From assembly GCF_000337175.1 (NCBI RefSeq), contig NZ_AOIJ01000051.1, positions 148,777 through 212,776 of the forward strand: a stretch of DNA of 64,000 bases, given 5' to 3'. Position 1 is the first letter of the stretch; the number at the start of each line of letters is the position of its first letter. The notes beneath the pieces are model-generated. The model saw only the letters and a program-made list of their open reading frames with translations. It was not told where the DNA came from and searched no databases. This document shows, piece by piece, positions 55,745 through 64,000 of this stretch. This DNA comes from Natrinema gari JCM 14663. GTDB lineage: Archaea; Halobacteriota; Halobacteria; Halobacteriales; Natrialbaceae. The translations under genes were made by a program, and so were the position numbers.

Positions 55745-55989
55745 ATGAGCAGACACGTTCTCGTCCCGATGGACGACTCCGGGCCGGCGCGGGCTGCTTC
55801 GAGTACGCCCTCGAGTGGGTCCCCGCCGATCGAGTGCCCGTCGTCTTCGCGGTTGCCGATCTCGAGACGAACTACGGCAGCGTCGTCGAGGGCAACGAGG
55901 GAAAAGCCGGCGTTTCGCGGCTGTTGCTGGGGAGCGTCGTGGAAGCGGTCACGCGGCGCGTGGAGGGTCCGATGACGATCGTGCCGTGA
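55745..55989 (+). pseudogene. Universal stress protein remnant: frameshift plus internal deletion
   Basis: Begins with a good UspA N-terminus (MSRHVLVPMDDSGPARA). Near 55795 the coding frame is lost: sequence after a one-base shift continues as FEYALEWVPADRVPVVFAVADL and then jumps directly to GVSRLLLGSVVEAVTRR, GPMTIVP. A normal Usp is about 140-150 aa; this gives about 80, so roughly 60-70 residues of the middle are missing as well as the frame. The C-terminal GVSRLLLGSV motif is the Usp nucleotide-binding end. A defunct gene; a sequencing error could explain the shift but not the deletion. Confidence 0.75.
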
Positions 55990-56012
55990 GTGGGCGTAGC
56001 GGTCGAACGGAT

Positions 56013-57389
56013 TCAGACGTCGGCCTTCGCAGCGGCCAGCGCATCGTACATGTCGCCGGCGAGTTCCTCGGCGCGGTCACCGTCGCGGGCCTCGGCGTAG
56101 ATCCGGACGAGCGGTTCGGTTCCGGACGGGCGGGCAAGCACCCACGCGTCGCCGTAATCCAGCCGGTAGCCGTCACGCGTGTTGAGGTCCGCGTCGGCGG
56201 CCTGGGCCTGATTGGCCGCCGCATCGAGCATCGCGTCGCGCTCGGCCGTCGACTCGTACTCGACGTTGTGGCGGACGTTGACGTAGCCGCCGTAGGGCGC
56301 GACGATCTCGCTGACAGGTCGCTCGGCAACCAACTCGAGGAAGCGCGCGGCCGTGAAGGCACCGTCTCGCGAGAGCCGGTAATCGGGGAAGAAGATCCCG
56401 CCGTTGCCCTCGCCCGCGACGGGCACCCGCTCGCCGTTTTCCTCGAGTTCCTCGATCCGGGTGATGATGTTCGTCGAGCCGATCGGGGTCAACTCGAGGT
56501 CGGCCCCGACCTCGGTGACGACATCGACGAGTCGCTGGGAGACGTTGACCGCCGAGACGGTGGTGTCGCCGGCCTCGAGTTCGGCGGCTGCGAGCGCGGC
56601 GAGCGTGGCATCGCCCTCGACGTACGCGCCGGTCTCGTCGAAGAAGATGGCGCGATCGGCGTCGCCGTCGTGAGCGATGCCGATGTCGGCGTCGGTCGCA
56701 CGGACGAGGCGGCCGAGATCGGTGAGGTTGTCGGGGACCGGCTCGGGGTCCCGACCCGGGAAGTGGCCGTCGGGCTGGGCGTTGACCGTGACCACTCGAC
56801 AACCGAGTTTCCGGAAGAACTCGGGGCTGGTCAGCGATCCCGCGCCGTGACCCGGATCGAGCGCGACGGTGAGGTCGGCGTCGGCGATCCGGTCGCGATC
56901 GGCGGCCGCAAGCAGGTTGTCGACGTACGCCTGCGTCACGCCGTCGATCTCGCGAACGCGGCCGGTCTCGTCCCAGGGGGCGACGGTGAACGATTCGGCG
57001 AGCAGTGTCTCCTCGATGGACTCGAGGTCGGCGATCGAGAGCTCCACGCCATCGGCACCGACGAGTTTGACGCCGTTATACGGCGGCGGGTTGTGCGAGG
57101 CCGTGATGACGATTACTGGGACGCCTTCCCGTTCGGCGTAGGCCTGTGCGCCTGGCGTCGGGACGATTCCGAGGCGGTCGACATCGGTACCGGTACTCGC
57201 CATCCCGCTCGCGGCCGCGTCGGCCAGCATCCGCCCGGTATGGCGAGTGTCGCGGGCGATGGCCACTCGGTCCCCACCGTGCCCGTCTCCCCAAGTCGTC
57301 CCCGCCGCTTTCGCGACGCGCAAGACGAACGCGGGCGTCAACTCCTCGTTGGCGACGCCCCGCGTCCCACTCGATCCGAAGACTTGCAT
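56013..57389 (-). CDS. glmM: Phosphohexomutase (phosphoglucosamine mutase/phosphomannomutase family)
   Basis: 458-aa alpha-D-phosphohexomutase. Active-site phosphoserine loop TASHNPPPYNG (about 100), metal-binding DGDADR and sugar-binding GEGNGG loop, then the phosphate-binding RPSGTEPLVRIY near the C-terminus. N-terminus MQVFGSSGTRG. It interconverts hexose 1- and 6-phosphates; glmM is the likeliest but mannose or glucose phosphate specificity is not decided by sequence, so the symbol is tentative. Start ATG 57389; a GTG one codon earlier exists. Confidence 0.9.
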   Translation of the reverse strand: MQVFGSSGTRGVANEELTPAFVLRVAKAAGTTWGDGHGGDRVAIARDTRHTGRMLADAAASGMASTGTDVDRLGIVPTPGAQAYAEREGVPVIVITASHNPPPYNGVKLVGADGVELSIADLESIEETLLAESFTVAPWDETGRVREIDGVTQAYVDNLLAAADRDRIADADLTVALDPGHGAGSLTSPEFFRKLGCRVVTVNAQPDGHFPGRDPEPVPDNLTDLGRLVRATDADIGIAHDGDADRAIFFDETGAYVEGDATLAALAAAELEAGDTTVSAVNVSQRLVDVVTEVGADLELTPIGSTNIITRIEELEENGERVPVAGEGNGGIFFPDYRLSRDGAFTAARFLELVAERPVSEIVAPYGGYVNVRHNVEYESTAERDAMLDAAANQAQAADADLNTRDGYRLDYGDAWVLARPSGTEPLVRIYAEARDGDRAEELAGDMYDALAAAKADV

Positions 57390-57491
57390 CACGCCCTAGT
57401 CCGACCGGACTCCTGAAAGGGATTCCGCAAACCGGCCGACGGTGGCCGTCCGTGACGGAACGTTTTCGGCCCGTCCCCGCCACGGGTTCGT

Positions 57492-58346
57492 ATGGACTCG
57501 ATCGACGAAAAACGCGTCTACGGCGACCGCGAGGGTGCGATTACGGCCTACGTCACGAGCGGGATCGGCGTCGTCCGCGTCCGCGTCGCCGGCGACACCG
57601 TCGGCGAATTCGGACTTTGCGAGCGCTGTCACGCCCGCGACGTTACAGCGACCCGTGACGCCGTCGCCATCGCGACCGACGACGACGTTCGCGTCCACGC
57701 GCTCGAGGGCGGGAACGGGACCGACGACGAGACGTTCGTCGAAACGGGATTCGGCCCGGCGGTCGCCGTCGGCTACGACGACCGCGAGCTGATCGCCGCC
57801 GATCCGGACGGCCGCGTCGCGCGTCGAGCGGCCGGGACCGACGAGTGGACCACGCTCGAGGACGGGAGCGGTGCCACGGTGCGGGCGATCGACGGCGACC
57901 TCGTCGGTACCGATGACGGCGTCTACCGCGTCCACGGGAGCGGGCTCGATCACGCCGGACTGACCGACGTCCGGGACGTCTCGGCTGCCGGCGTGCCGCT
58001 GGCCGCCACCGCCGATGGCCTCTACAAACTCGGCAACGGCTGGATGGAACTCCTCGGAGGAGCCTTCGAGACCGTCGCGGCGGACCCGCGCTCGGAACCC
58101 GGACGACTCGAGCGCGCACACGCGGTCGCGGACGACACGTGCTATGAGTATCCGATCGACGGCGAGTGGGCACAGAGCGATCGCTCGAGCGACGCCATCG
58201 TCGGATTCGGGTACGGTGACACGGTCTACGCCGTCACGGCCGACGGAACGTTTCTCTCGGCGAGCGAGGGAGAATGGCGGACGCGGCTGCTCGGCGTCAC
58301 CGATATTACAGGGCTCGCCGTCCCGCCGCGAGGGCCGGAGCGCTGA
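57492..58346 (+). CDS. HVO_0234-like beta-propeller protein
   Basis: 284-aa protein made of short repeated beta segments (VRAIDGDLVGTDDGVYRV, AAGVPLAATADGLYKLGNGW), consistent with a beta-propeller. Corresponds to a conserved haloarchaeal family of unknown function (HVO_0234-like). Two Cys in LCERCHARD could bind a metal. Divergent from the hexomutase. Role unknown. Confidence 0.75.
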   Translation: MDSIDEKRVYGDREGAITAYVTSGIGVVRVRVAGDTVGEFGLCERCHARDVTATRDAVAIATDDDVRVHALEGGNGTDDETFVETGFGPAVAVGYDDRELIAADPDGRVARRAAGTDEWTTLEDGSGATVRAIDGDLVGTDDGVYRVHGSGLDHAGLTDVRDVSAAGVPLAATADGLYKLGNGWMELLGGAFETVAADPRSEPGRLERAHAVADDTCYEYPIDGEWAQSDRSSDAIVGFGYGDTVYAVTADGTFLSASEGEWRTRLLGVTDITGLAVPPRGPER

Positions 58347-58802
58347 GTCCGTGAACGCGGCCGCTGTCTGACGTATAGTTACCTACGCCGGATCACTCAC
58401 GGTCGAGACACGAGGGACTACCCACGGCGGCGGCTCCTGGCCGCAACCGGCACCGCCCTTCCCGGCGCGGTCGCCGGCTGTACGGGCAGCGATGGGAACG
58501 GGGACGACGGGACGCACACCATCGACGCGACGGTCGACGACGCCACGGGGTGATCGACCCGTCGTGGTGGGGTCACCGGCCGGGCCCGACACGTCTCGAG
58601 CCGGTGGGGGTTTAAGCGCTTCTCGTCACAAGGCAAAGCTATGAAGGGCTTTTTCGCGGCGAACCAGCACTCGAAACGGTGAGCAACGGCTCTCGGTCCG
58701 CCCGATATCGCGGGCCGATCGAGCGCTGTACCGAGTCTGCCGACCGAATACGGGCCGGTCGAGAACGAAAACTGGTTTAGCCCCCGGGCTGTCCCACCGA
58801 CT
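58347..58802. other. Interval with gene remnant before prs
   Basis: 456 bp without an intact gene. It holds the Tat lipoprotein remnant (58392-58553) and the prs upstream region, where a TATA-like GGTTTAGC lies about 31 bp before ATG 58803. Confidence 0.55.
58392..58553 (+). pseudogene. Remnant of a Tat lipoprotein gene
   Basis: Translation in the frame starting at ATC 58392 gives THGRDTRDYPRRRLLAATG, then ALPGAVAGC: a twin-arginine lipoprotein signal ending in a lipobox. There is no ATG, GTG or TTG before it after the upstream stop, and ATC 58392 is where an ATG would be expected. A run of five G at 58500-58504 shifts the frame; with four G it would continue as an acidic mature sequence ending at TGA 58551. 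The rest of the protein is missing. This reads as a decayed exported protein gene; the start-codon mutation is my inference. Confidence 0.45.
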
Positions 58803-59660
58803 ATGATCATCAGCGGATCCGCGTCGCAGTCTCTGGCCGCGGCGCTCGCACGCGACCTCGAGGAACCGCTCGCTGCCGTCGAGTACGACCGCTTTCCCGA
58901 CGGCGAACTGCTCGCCGCCGTCCCCGGCGTCGCCGAGGCCGAGCCGGAGCGGGCGGTGATCGTCGCCTCGACGGTCTCGAGCGACGCACACCTCGAGGTG
59001 CTCCAGTTGCAGGACGCCGTCCGCGAGGCCGGCGTCGAGGAGGTCGTCACCGTCCTGCCTTACATGGGCTACGGCCGGCAGGACGCGGCCTTCGAACCGG
59101 GCCATCCCGTCTCCGCGCGGGCAGTCGCGCGTGCGATTTCGACCGGGACGGACCGCGTACTGACCGTCAACCCGCACGAGCGAGCGGTCTGTGACTTCTT
59201 CGAGCCGACGGCGACGGCGGTCGACGCGGCCGGGCGACTCGCCGCTCCCCTGCCCGATGACCTCGCGGAGCCGGTTTTCCTGTCGCCCGACGCGGGCGCT
59301 ATCGAACTCGCCGAAACGGTGCGGGAGACCTACGGGGCGGGCGAGACCGACTACTTCGAGAAGACCCGCCGCTCCGGGACCGAAGTCGACATCTCGCCGA
59401 GCGACGTCGAGGTCGCCGGCCGCGACGTCGTCGTCGTTGACGACATCATCGCGACGGGATCGACGATGAGCGAAGCCGTTGCCGTCCTTCAGGAGCGAGA
59501 CGTCGGCCGGGTCTTCGTCACCTGCGTTCATCCCCTGCTGGCTCGCACCGCCGTCACGAAACTCTCGCGGGCCGGCGTCGAAGCAATCTACGGCACCGAT
59601 ACCATCGAGCGGGGCGTCGACACCGTCTCCGTCGCACCGACGCTCGGGGCACACCTGTAA
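58803..59660 (+). CDS. prs: Ribose-phosphate diphosphokinase (PRPP synthetase)
   Basis: 285-aa enzyme making PRPP from ribose 5-phosphate and ATP, needed for histidine, nucleotides and NAD. Visible motifs: N-terminal MIISGSASQSLAAALAR, the YMGYGRQDAAFEPGHPVS catalytic flexible loop, and the PRPP-binding VVVDDIIATGSTMSEA. Shorter than bacterial enzymes, as in archaea. Its product feeds HisG at 29051. Confidence 0.95.
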   Translation: MIISGSASQSLAAALARDLEEPLAAVEYDRFPDGELLAAVPGVAEAEPERAVIVASTVSSDAHLEVLQLQDAVREAGVEEVVTVLPYMGYGRQDAAFEPGHPVSARAVARAISTGTDRVLTVNPHERAVCDFFEPTATAVDAAGRLAAPLPDDLAEPVFLSPDAGAIELAETVRETYGAGETDYFEKTRRSGTEVDISPSDVEVAGRDVVVVDDIIATGSTMSEAVAVLQERDVGRVFVTCVHPLLARTAVTKLSRAGVEAIYGTDTIERGVDTVSVAPTLGAHL

Positions 59661-59681
59661 GTAAACGATTAAGTAGCCCCC

Positions 59682-59693
59682 AGACGCGCGTCT
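59682..59693 (+). promoter_or_regulatory. 12-bp palindrome upstream of the H-NOX-like gene
   Basis: AGACGCGCGTCT, perfect, followed directly by a CTAG word. It is 70-82 bp before ATG 59764 and about 20 bp after a TATA-like ATTAAGT (59669-59675), so it would fall in the initiator region of a leadered transcript. Operator role inferred. Confidence 0.35.
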
Positions 59694-59763
59694 AGTTGTT
59701 AGCGCGTGGCACGAGCGCGGCTCGGCCACACGAACCGTCGCGGAGAACGACCGGAACTCTCAG

Positions 59764-60303
59764 ATGCACGGAATCGTCCACAAGACCCTCAAGGAGTACG
59801 TCGTCGAACGGACCGACGACGGCACCTGGGACACGATCGTCGAGCAGTCCGGCTTCGAGCCGAAGCTCTATCTCCCCGTTTCGCACTACGACGACAGGGA
59901 AATCGACGCTATCCTCGAGACGCTCTCGACGATGGCGACGCAGGACCGTCGGGCGATCGAGCGCGACTTCGGGACGACACTCGCCCCGAAGCTGCTCTCG
60001 ACGTTCAGCGCCCACATCAAACGTGACTGGGACCTGCCCGAACTGCTCGCCGGACTCGAGGACGTCTACGACGACATCGAGGCCGCCACGGAGGACACCG
60101 CCCTTCCCGAACTCTCCTGTACGTCCGAGGCCGATCACGCGATCGTCAGCTACGATACCCACCGCGACCAGCAGTACTGCGGGCTCGCCCACGGCATTCT
60201 CGAGGGCGTCGTCGCCGCGTTCGGCGCGGACGCAGCGGTGACGGAAACGGCCTGCGTCGACGACGGAGCCGACGCGTGTCGGTTCCGCGTCGACCTCGAG
60301 TGA
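59764..60303 (+). CDS. H-NOX (haem NO-binding) family protein with altered proximal ligand
   Basis: 179-aa stand-alone H-NOX fold protein. N-terminus MHGIVHKTLKEYVVERTDDG and the FSAHIKRDWDLPELLAGLEDVY helix align with bacterial H-NOX. The residue aligned with the proximal haem His (H102 in Thermoanaerobacter) is Tyr102 (EDVYDDI). The haem-propionate YxSxR motif is kept as Y130-D-T-H-R134. The C-terminus has Cys164 and Cys172 (CVDDGADACRF), resembling V4R/H-NOX-like small-molecule domains. No kinase or cyclase is adjacent. It could bind haem through Tyr, another ligand, or no haem. Alignment is by eye. Confidence 0.78.
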   Translation: MHGIVHKTLKEYVVERTDDGTWDTIVEQSGFEPKLYLPVSHYDDREIDAILETLSTMATQDRRAIERDFGTTLAPKLLSTFSAHIKRDWDLPELLAGLEDVYDDIEAATEDTALPELSCTSEADHAIVSYDTHRDQQYCGLAHGILEGVVAAFGADAAVTETACVDDGADACRFRVDLE

Positions 60304-60410
60304 TTGCGAGGGGCCGTTCGCCGCCACCGTCGGAACGCGATCGGTCGTTCCGGAGTTCTCGAACGCCGGTTCGGGCAGCTTTCACGTCGAACGGAGCGGG
60401 ACGGGTTCGG

Positions 60411-62507
60411 CTAGCTGCGCCGACGGCCCGCTCTCGCCCCGACGAACACGAGTGCGATCGCTATCAGCGCCGCCAACACGCCGAAGCCGGGCAGTTTCTC
60501 GCTCACTGTCGTCGGAGCGTCGCCGCCGACATCGACCGTTGTCGTTCGATCGCCAACGGCGACCTCGTACTGACCGTCCGCGTCGAACCAGAGGGTGGTG
60601 TCGACCGTCGTCGTCTCGCCGGGTCGAAGCGCCACCGGGCGTTCAGCGGCGACGCCGTCGACCGTCCGGAACGCGATGGGAGCCGCGGCTGGCCGATCGC
60701 CGGCAGCCGCGACCGTCGCGGTCGCCGTCACCGACTCGCCGGGTTCGATGCTGTCGGGCGCGACCTGCAGCCCCCGCACGGTCACGCTCGAGGGCGACCG
60801 GACGACTGCCGTCAGCCGCTCCGAGCCGACGCGGATATCGTATTCGCCTGGCTCGGGCGGCGTCCACGAGAGGGCGTGGGTCGCATCCTCGCCGGGCGCG
60901 AGCGTCCCCCGGCGGTGATCGACGACGCGGCCGTCGACCTGTAACGTCGCGTCGTAGGTCCCCTCGCGCTCGCCGACGTTGGCGACCGCGCTCGGAACCG
61001 TCACGGGTTCGCCGGCCGGCACCGCGATGAGCGTGCGGTCGTCGCCGTCGGTGCCGCCGGTTGCCGACGCCGACCAGCGCGGCCATTCTCGCTCGGCTAC
61101 GTCGATCGGCCCGGACCCCAGTCCGTACTCGAAGACCGCAACCGACTGCCCGAAGGCGGCCTCGTGTTCGCTCTGCGTCCACATGTCGGGCGTCTCCGCC
61201 GTCCGCGTGTACCGCTCCGCGGCCGCCCGGACCGCCGGTCCGCCTTCGTCCTCGAGCGCGTCCATGAACTCCGCCTCGGTCACGGGGTCCTCCTGGGCGT
61301 TCAGCGTCCGGAACACGTCCGCGAGCGTCCGATCACCCTCCGTCGCGAGCCGCAGCCGGCGGTCGAGCTCGCCGTAGACGAGTGCGCCCTTCGCGTAGTG
61401 GGTTTCCGGGTGGTCCCACGTCGACCGGTCGGCGAGGACGCCACCGGCGTACGGCTCGCGCTCGCCGCGCTCGAGGAGCGATCGGAAATCGTCGAAGTCA
61501 GTCGCGTCGCGCTCGAGGGCGAGCAGACCGGCGTAGTAGTCCGCCTGGCCCTCGGAAACCCACGCCACCGCGGGGTCGACCTCGGTCCCGTCGGCGAAGT
61601 CCTGGCGGATGTGGACGTACTCGTGGAGCCAGACCGGGTTCCGCTCGTCGAGCGCGGCGTCGTCGACGACCCACGCGTCCGACTCGCCGTACTGGAGTCC
61701 GCGCTTCGAGCCCCAGTCGATCTCGTTCGGCACCGCGACCACGAATACCTCGTCGTGCCGTGCGCCGACGGAGAGACGGTCGCGTGCGTCCGCGAGTGCG
61801 GTCAGTACCGCCTCGGGCGACGCTTCGAGCGTCGCGGCGTCGGGGACGGCCAGCCTGATCGTCCCGCCGTCGACGGGTCGCTCGTGGACCGTTACCGGGC
61901 CGAAGAAAGCGATATCGCCGCCGGTCGCGCCCGGGCCGTCGACGCGGACCGTCCGCTCGAGTCCGACGGGCGCGGTTCGCCGGTAGGAAAGCGACACGTC
62001 CGGAACCGCCACCACGCCCCAGTCGCCGGTATCGACGAACGTGTACCCCTCTCCGGAACCGTCCCCCTCCTGTTGGCTCCCCCGCCGCTCGGTCGGCATC
62101 GCGTACCGAATCGTCGCCTCGTCGGCGTCGCCGGTCCACTCGAACGTCCGTTCGTCCGTCCGCTCGACCCCCGCAGTCTCCGCGACGGTCGCGCCCGGCT
62201 CGAGTTCGATCTCGAGTCCCGTCACGGCCTCGGGGATGTGAACCGTCGTCTCCACCTCGAAGGTGTCGGGGTCGTCCTGCCGGTGGCGGAGGACGGTCGT
62301 CCGGGAGAGGATGTCATCGGAGTCGCTGCTCGCCGTCGACCCGGCACTCGTCCCAACCGAGGCGGGCGACTCGCCGACGGGCCCGATATCGATGCCGGCT
62401 GCCGACGGCGAGTCGTCCGCTCGAGACGGCTCCCCGGCACCGACACCGGCCGGCAGACTTCCGACAAGCAAGACGACGACCGCGAGGACGACGACACGGG
62501 AGTTCAC
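60411..62507 (-). CDS. Secreted PGF-CTERM metalloprotease-like protein
   Basis: 698-aa surface protein. Sec signal (VVVLAVVVLLVGSLPAGVGA). A beta N-terminal domain (about 65-190) precedes a metallopeptidase domain with H295-E-Y-V-H299 and a downstream E319 (SEGQADYYAG), a gluzincin (M1-like) arrangement with 19 residues between H299 and E319. CARDB-like and Ig-like beta domains follow (about 480-660). The C-terminus LPGFGVLAALIAIALVFVG then basic residues is a PGF-CTERM sorting signal, for archaeosortase ArtA, which replaces it with a lipid anchor. Substrate unknown. Confidence 0.83.
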   Translation of the reverse strand: MNSRVVVLAVVVLLVGSLPAGVGAGEPSRADDSPSAAGIDIGPVGESPASVGTSAGSTASSDSDDILSRTTVLRHRQDDPDTFEVETTVHIPEAVTGLEIELEPGATVAETAGVERTDERTFEWTGDADEATIRYAMPTERRGSQQEGDGSGEGYTFVDTGDWGVVAVPDVSLSYRRTAPVGLERTVRVDGPGATGGDIAFFGPVTVHERPVDGGTIRLAVPDAATLEASPEAVLTALADARDRLSVGARHDEVFVVAVPNEIDWGSKRGLQYGESDAWVVDDAALDERNPVWLHEYVHIRQDFADGTEVDPAVAWVSEGQADYYAGLLALERDATDFDDFRSLLERGEREPYAGGVLADRSTWDHPETHYAKGALVYGELDRRLRLATEGDRTLADVFRTLNAQEDPVTEAEFMDALEDEGGPAVRAAAERYTRTAETPDMWTQSEHEAAFGQSVAVFEYGLGSGPIDVAEREWPRWSASATGGTDGDDRTLIAVPAGEPVTVPSAVANVGEREGTYDATLQVDGRVVDHRRGTLAPGEDATHALSWTPPEPGEYDIRVGSERLTAVVRSPSSVTVRGLQVAPDSIEPGESVTATATVAAAGDRPAAAPIAFRTVDGVAAERPVALRPGETTTVDTTLWFDADGQYEVAVGDRTTTVDVGGDAPTTVSEKLPGFGVLAALIAIALVFVGARAGRRRS

Positions 62508-62783
62508 TACTCGGTTCTGGTGAGTCAGCGATCAAGACGTTTGTGGCAGCGACACTGTCACGTTCGGGTGACTCCCTTCGGGCGGTACTGGTTACACACA
62601 TATCCAGCTCAAAACCAACCGGCTCACCGCCCACGGGCCACTCCGTTCCCTGCTCAGGGCCGAGGGCCTCGCGTCCGCGTCGCTCTCGCGACGTTCGGCG
62701 GCCGCGATACTACCGACTGCGACGGTCGATACACGATCACACAGCCTCGTCGAACGGGTGTGCGGTGACGATCGGTAGCTTCG

Positions 62784-64000
62784 CTAGTCCGACGCCTCCG
62801 CCGCTGCCAACGGTTCGATCGCGATCTCCATCGACACGTCCTCGACGTCCCACTCCTTCCGATGGCCGTCCTCGACGGGCCGACGTTCGTCGGCACGGAC
62901 CTCCTCGCGGATCACGTCTTCCCGTTCGTCGACGAGGTCGGCGATACGGTCGTCGTCGATCGCGAACTCGAGTGCGATCCGCTCTTCGACGTCGAGTTCG
63001 AGGTCCTTGCGCATCTCCTGGACGCGACGGATGACCTCGCGGGCGTAGCCCTCGCTCTCGATGTCGTCGGTCAGCGAGGCGTCGACGTAGGCCACGCCCC
63101 GGTCGTCGCCGTCGGTGCTAAACGCGGTGCCGGCGACGCTGTCCGGCGTCTGGGTCACGAAGGAAACCATCTCGTCGGTGATCTCCTCGCCGTCCTCGAG
63201 CACGTCCCCGACGGCGTCCTCGATCGCCGCGAGGCGCGGCTCGTCGATCCGGGCCTCGTTTAACGCGTTCATGACCCGACCGGCGCGGTCGCCGAACGCC
63301 GGGCCGAGTTCACTCATATCGGCCTCGGCGCTGTACTGGAGTTCGCCCCAGCGCTCCTCGGGCGAAACGAGTTCGACCGCCCGGGCGTTGAGCCGGTCCT
63401 CGAGCAGTTCGGTGTGGCGGGAAACGGCGTCGACGACCCGCTGGTCGTCGGCGGCCACGACGACGCGCGGAACGGGCCAGCGAAGCTTGCGGCCGGCCTG
63501 CTGACGGGCGTTCGCGCCGGCTTCCTCGATCGCACGCAGGAGAGCCACGTCGGTCTCGAGTTGAGTGTCCTCCCAGTACTCGTCGACGGCGGGCCAGTCC
63601 TCCATGTGGACGGTGTCGAACCCGTCGTTGCCGGTAAGCGTGCCGTAGATTTCCTCGCTGATAAAGGGCGCATAGGGCGCGAGCAGGGCAACGCTCTCCC
63701 GGAGCACGCGGTAGATCGTCGCGTAGGCGGCCGTCTTCGAGCCGCTGTCTTCTTCGGCCCACATGCGCTCGCGGACCGCCTGCACGTAGAACCGCGAGAC
63801 GTCTTCGACGATGAACTCGATCAGCGCGTCGATCGCCTTGTCCTGGCGGAACTCCTCGAAGTGCTCGGTCATCTCCGCCTTCGTGGACTGGAGGCGGGCG
63901 AGCACCCACTCGTCGATCAGTTCGAGGTCCGAATCGACATCCTCCAGCGCCGTCTCCTGGGGATCGAACTCGTCCAACCGCATGTACGGCAGCGGGAACC
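62784..64000 (-). CDS. ileS: Isoleucyl-tRNA synthetase, C-terminal part (partial)
   Basis: 3' portion of ileS; the frame is open to the window edge (FPLPYMRLDEFDPQ continues upstream), so the start and the catalytic domain with HIGH and KMSKS lie outside. Present are the anticodon-binding domain (LELIDEWVLARLQSTKAEMT, YAPFISEEIYGTL) and the C-terminal domain ending IAIEPLAAAEASD. It charges tRNA-Ile. Confidence 0.95.
   Translation of the reverse strand, partial: FPLPYMRLDEFDPQETALEDVDSDLELIDEWVLARLQSTKAEMTEHFEEFRQDKAIDALIEFIVEDVSRFYVQAVRERMWAEEDSGSKTAAYATIYRVLRESVALLAPYAPFISEEIYGTLTGNDGFDTVHMEDWPAVDEYWEDTQLETDVALLRAIEEAGANARQQAGRKLRWPVPRVVVAADDQRVVDAVSRHTELLEDRLNARAVELVSPEERWGELQYSAEADMSELGPAFGDRAGRVMNALNEARIDEPRLAAIEDAVGDVLEDGEEITDEMVSFVTQTPDSVAGTAFSTDGDDRGVAYVDASLTDDIESEGYAREVIRRVQEMRKDLELDVEERIALEFAIDDDRIADLVDEREDVIREEVRADERRPVEDGHRKEWDVEDVSMEIAIEPLAAAEASD

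Overview
The window is chromosomal DNA from a halophilic archaeon (class Halobacteria). Base composition is very GC-rich and proteins are strikingly acidic. Most genes start leaderless about 25-30 bp after a TATA box. Archaeal information-processing genes occur throughout: PCNA, primase large subunit, Hjc, an RFC small subunit, TBP and eIF1A. Haloarchaeal hallmark families (HalOD1, bacterio-opsin-activator HTH, DUF7282, halocyanin, PGF-CTERM) are also present. The gene content suggests Natrialbales, but I cannot fix a genus.

Layout. 1-10.4 kb: pcn, a very large secreted subtilase, a HalOD1 protein, an alpha/beta hydrolase, priL, a small membrane protein, a SWIM protein, hjc and a CPBP protease. 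10.4-16.4 kb: a signalling block with a six-PAS/two-GAF bacterio-opsin-activator-type regulator, a second HalOD1 protein and a degenerate-receiver/PAS protein. 16.6-22.7 kb: an AT-rich orphan Tat protein, ahcY, a sequon-rich acidic repeat protein, an SAH/MTA/5'-deoxyadenosine deaminase-type amidohydrolase, a SpoIIM-like protein and a DUF4382 lipoprotein. 22.8-28.8 kb: a copper island with CopA, an AsnC/TRASH regulator, a CopZ-like chaperone, an ArsP-type permease with two YHS modules and a SHOCT protein, carrying several palindromes. 29-42.3 kb: hisG, an HTH protein, tbp, tRNA G10 methyltransferase, a VapBC pair, a thioesterase, an RFC subunit, DUF7282, rnz, DUF460, eif1A and a class V aminotransferase. 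42.7-64 kb: halocyanin, an MFS transporter, the metY-metX operon, serB, a histidine kinase, UspA, serA, hisI, a coiled-coil protein, a broken UspA gene, a phosphohexomutase, an HVO_0234-like protein, a Tat-lipoprotein remnant, prs, an H-NOX-like protein, a PGF-CTERM metalloprotease and the 3' part of ileS.

Pathways. serA/serB (serine), metY/metX (methionine), ahcY plus the deaminase (S-adenosylhomocysteine disposal), and hisG, hisI and prs (PRPP and histidine) place one-carbon and amino-acid metabolism across the window as scattered single genes or pairs. The copper genes form the one clear functional island. I see no CRISPR array, IS element, rRNA or convincing tRNA.

Most notable points: an H-NOX-fold protein with Tyr at the position of the haem-ligating His; a pseudo-receiver/PAS protein beside a HalOD1 gene, with a 10-bp inverted repeat in the shared upstream region; N-x-T sequons amplified by a 27-bp tandem repeat in a secreted acidic protein; several strong unassigned palindromes and hairpins in promoter regions (metY, SHOCT gene, copA, 3' of tbp); and two decaying genes.
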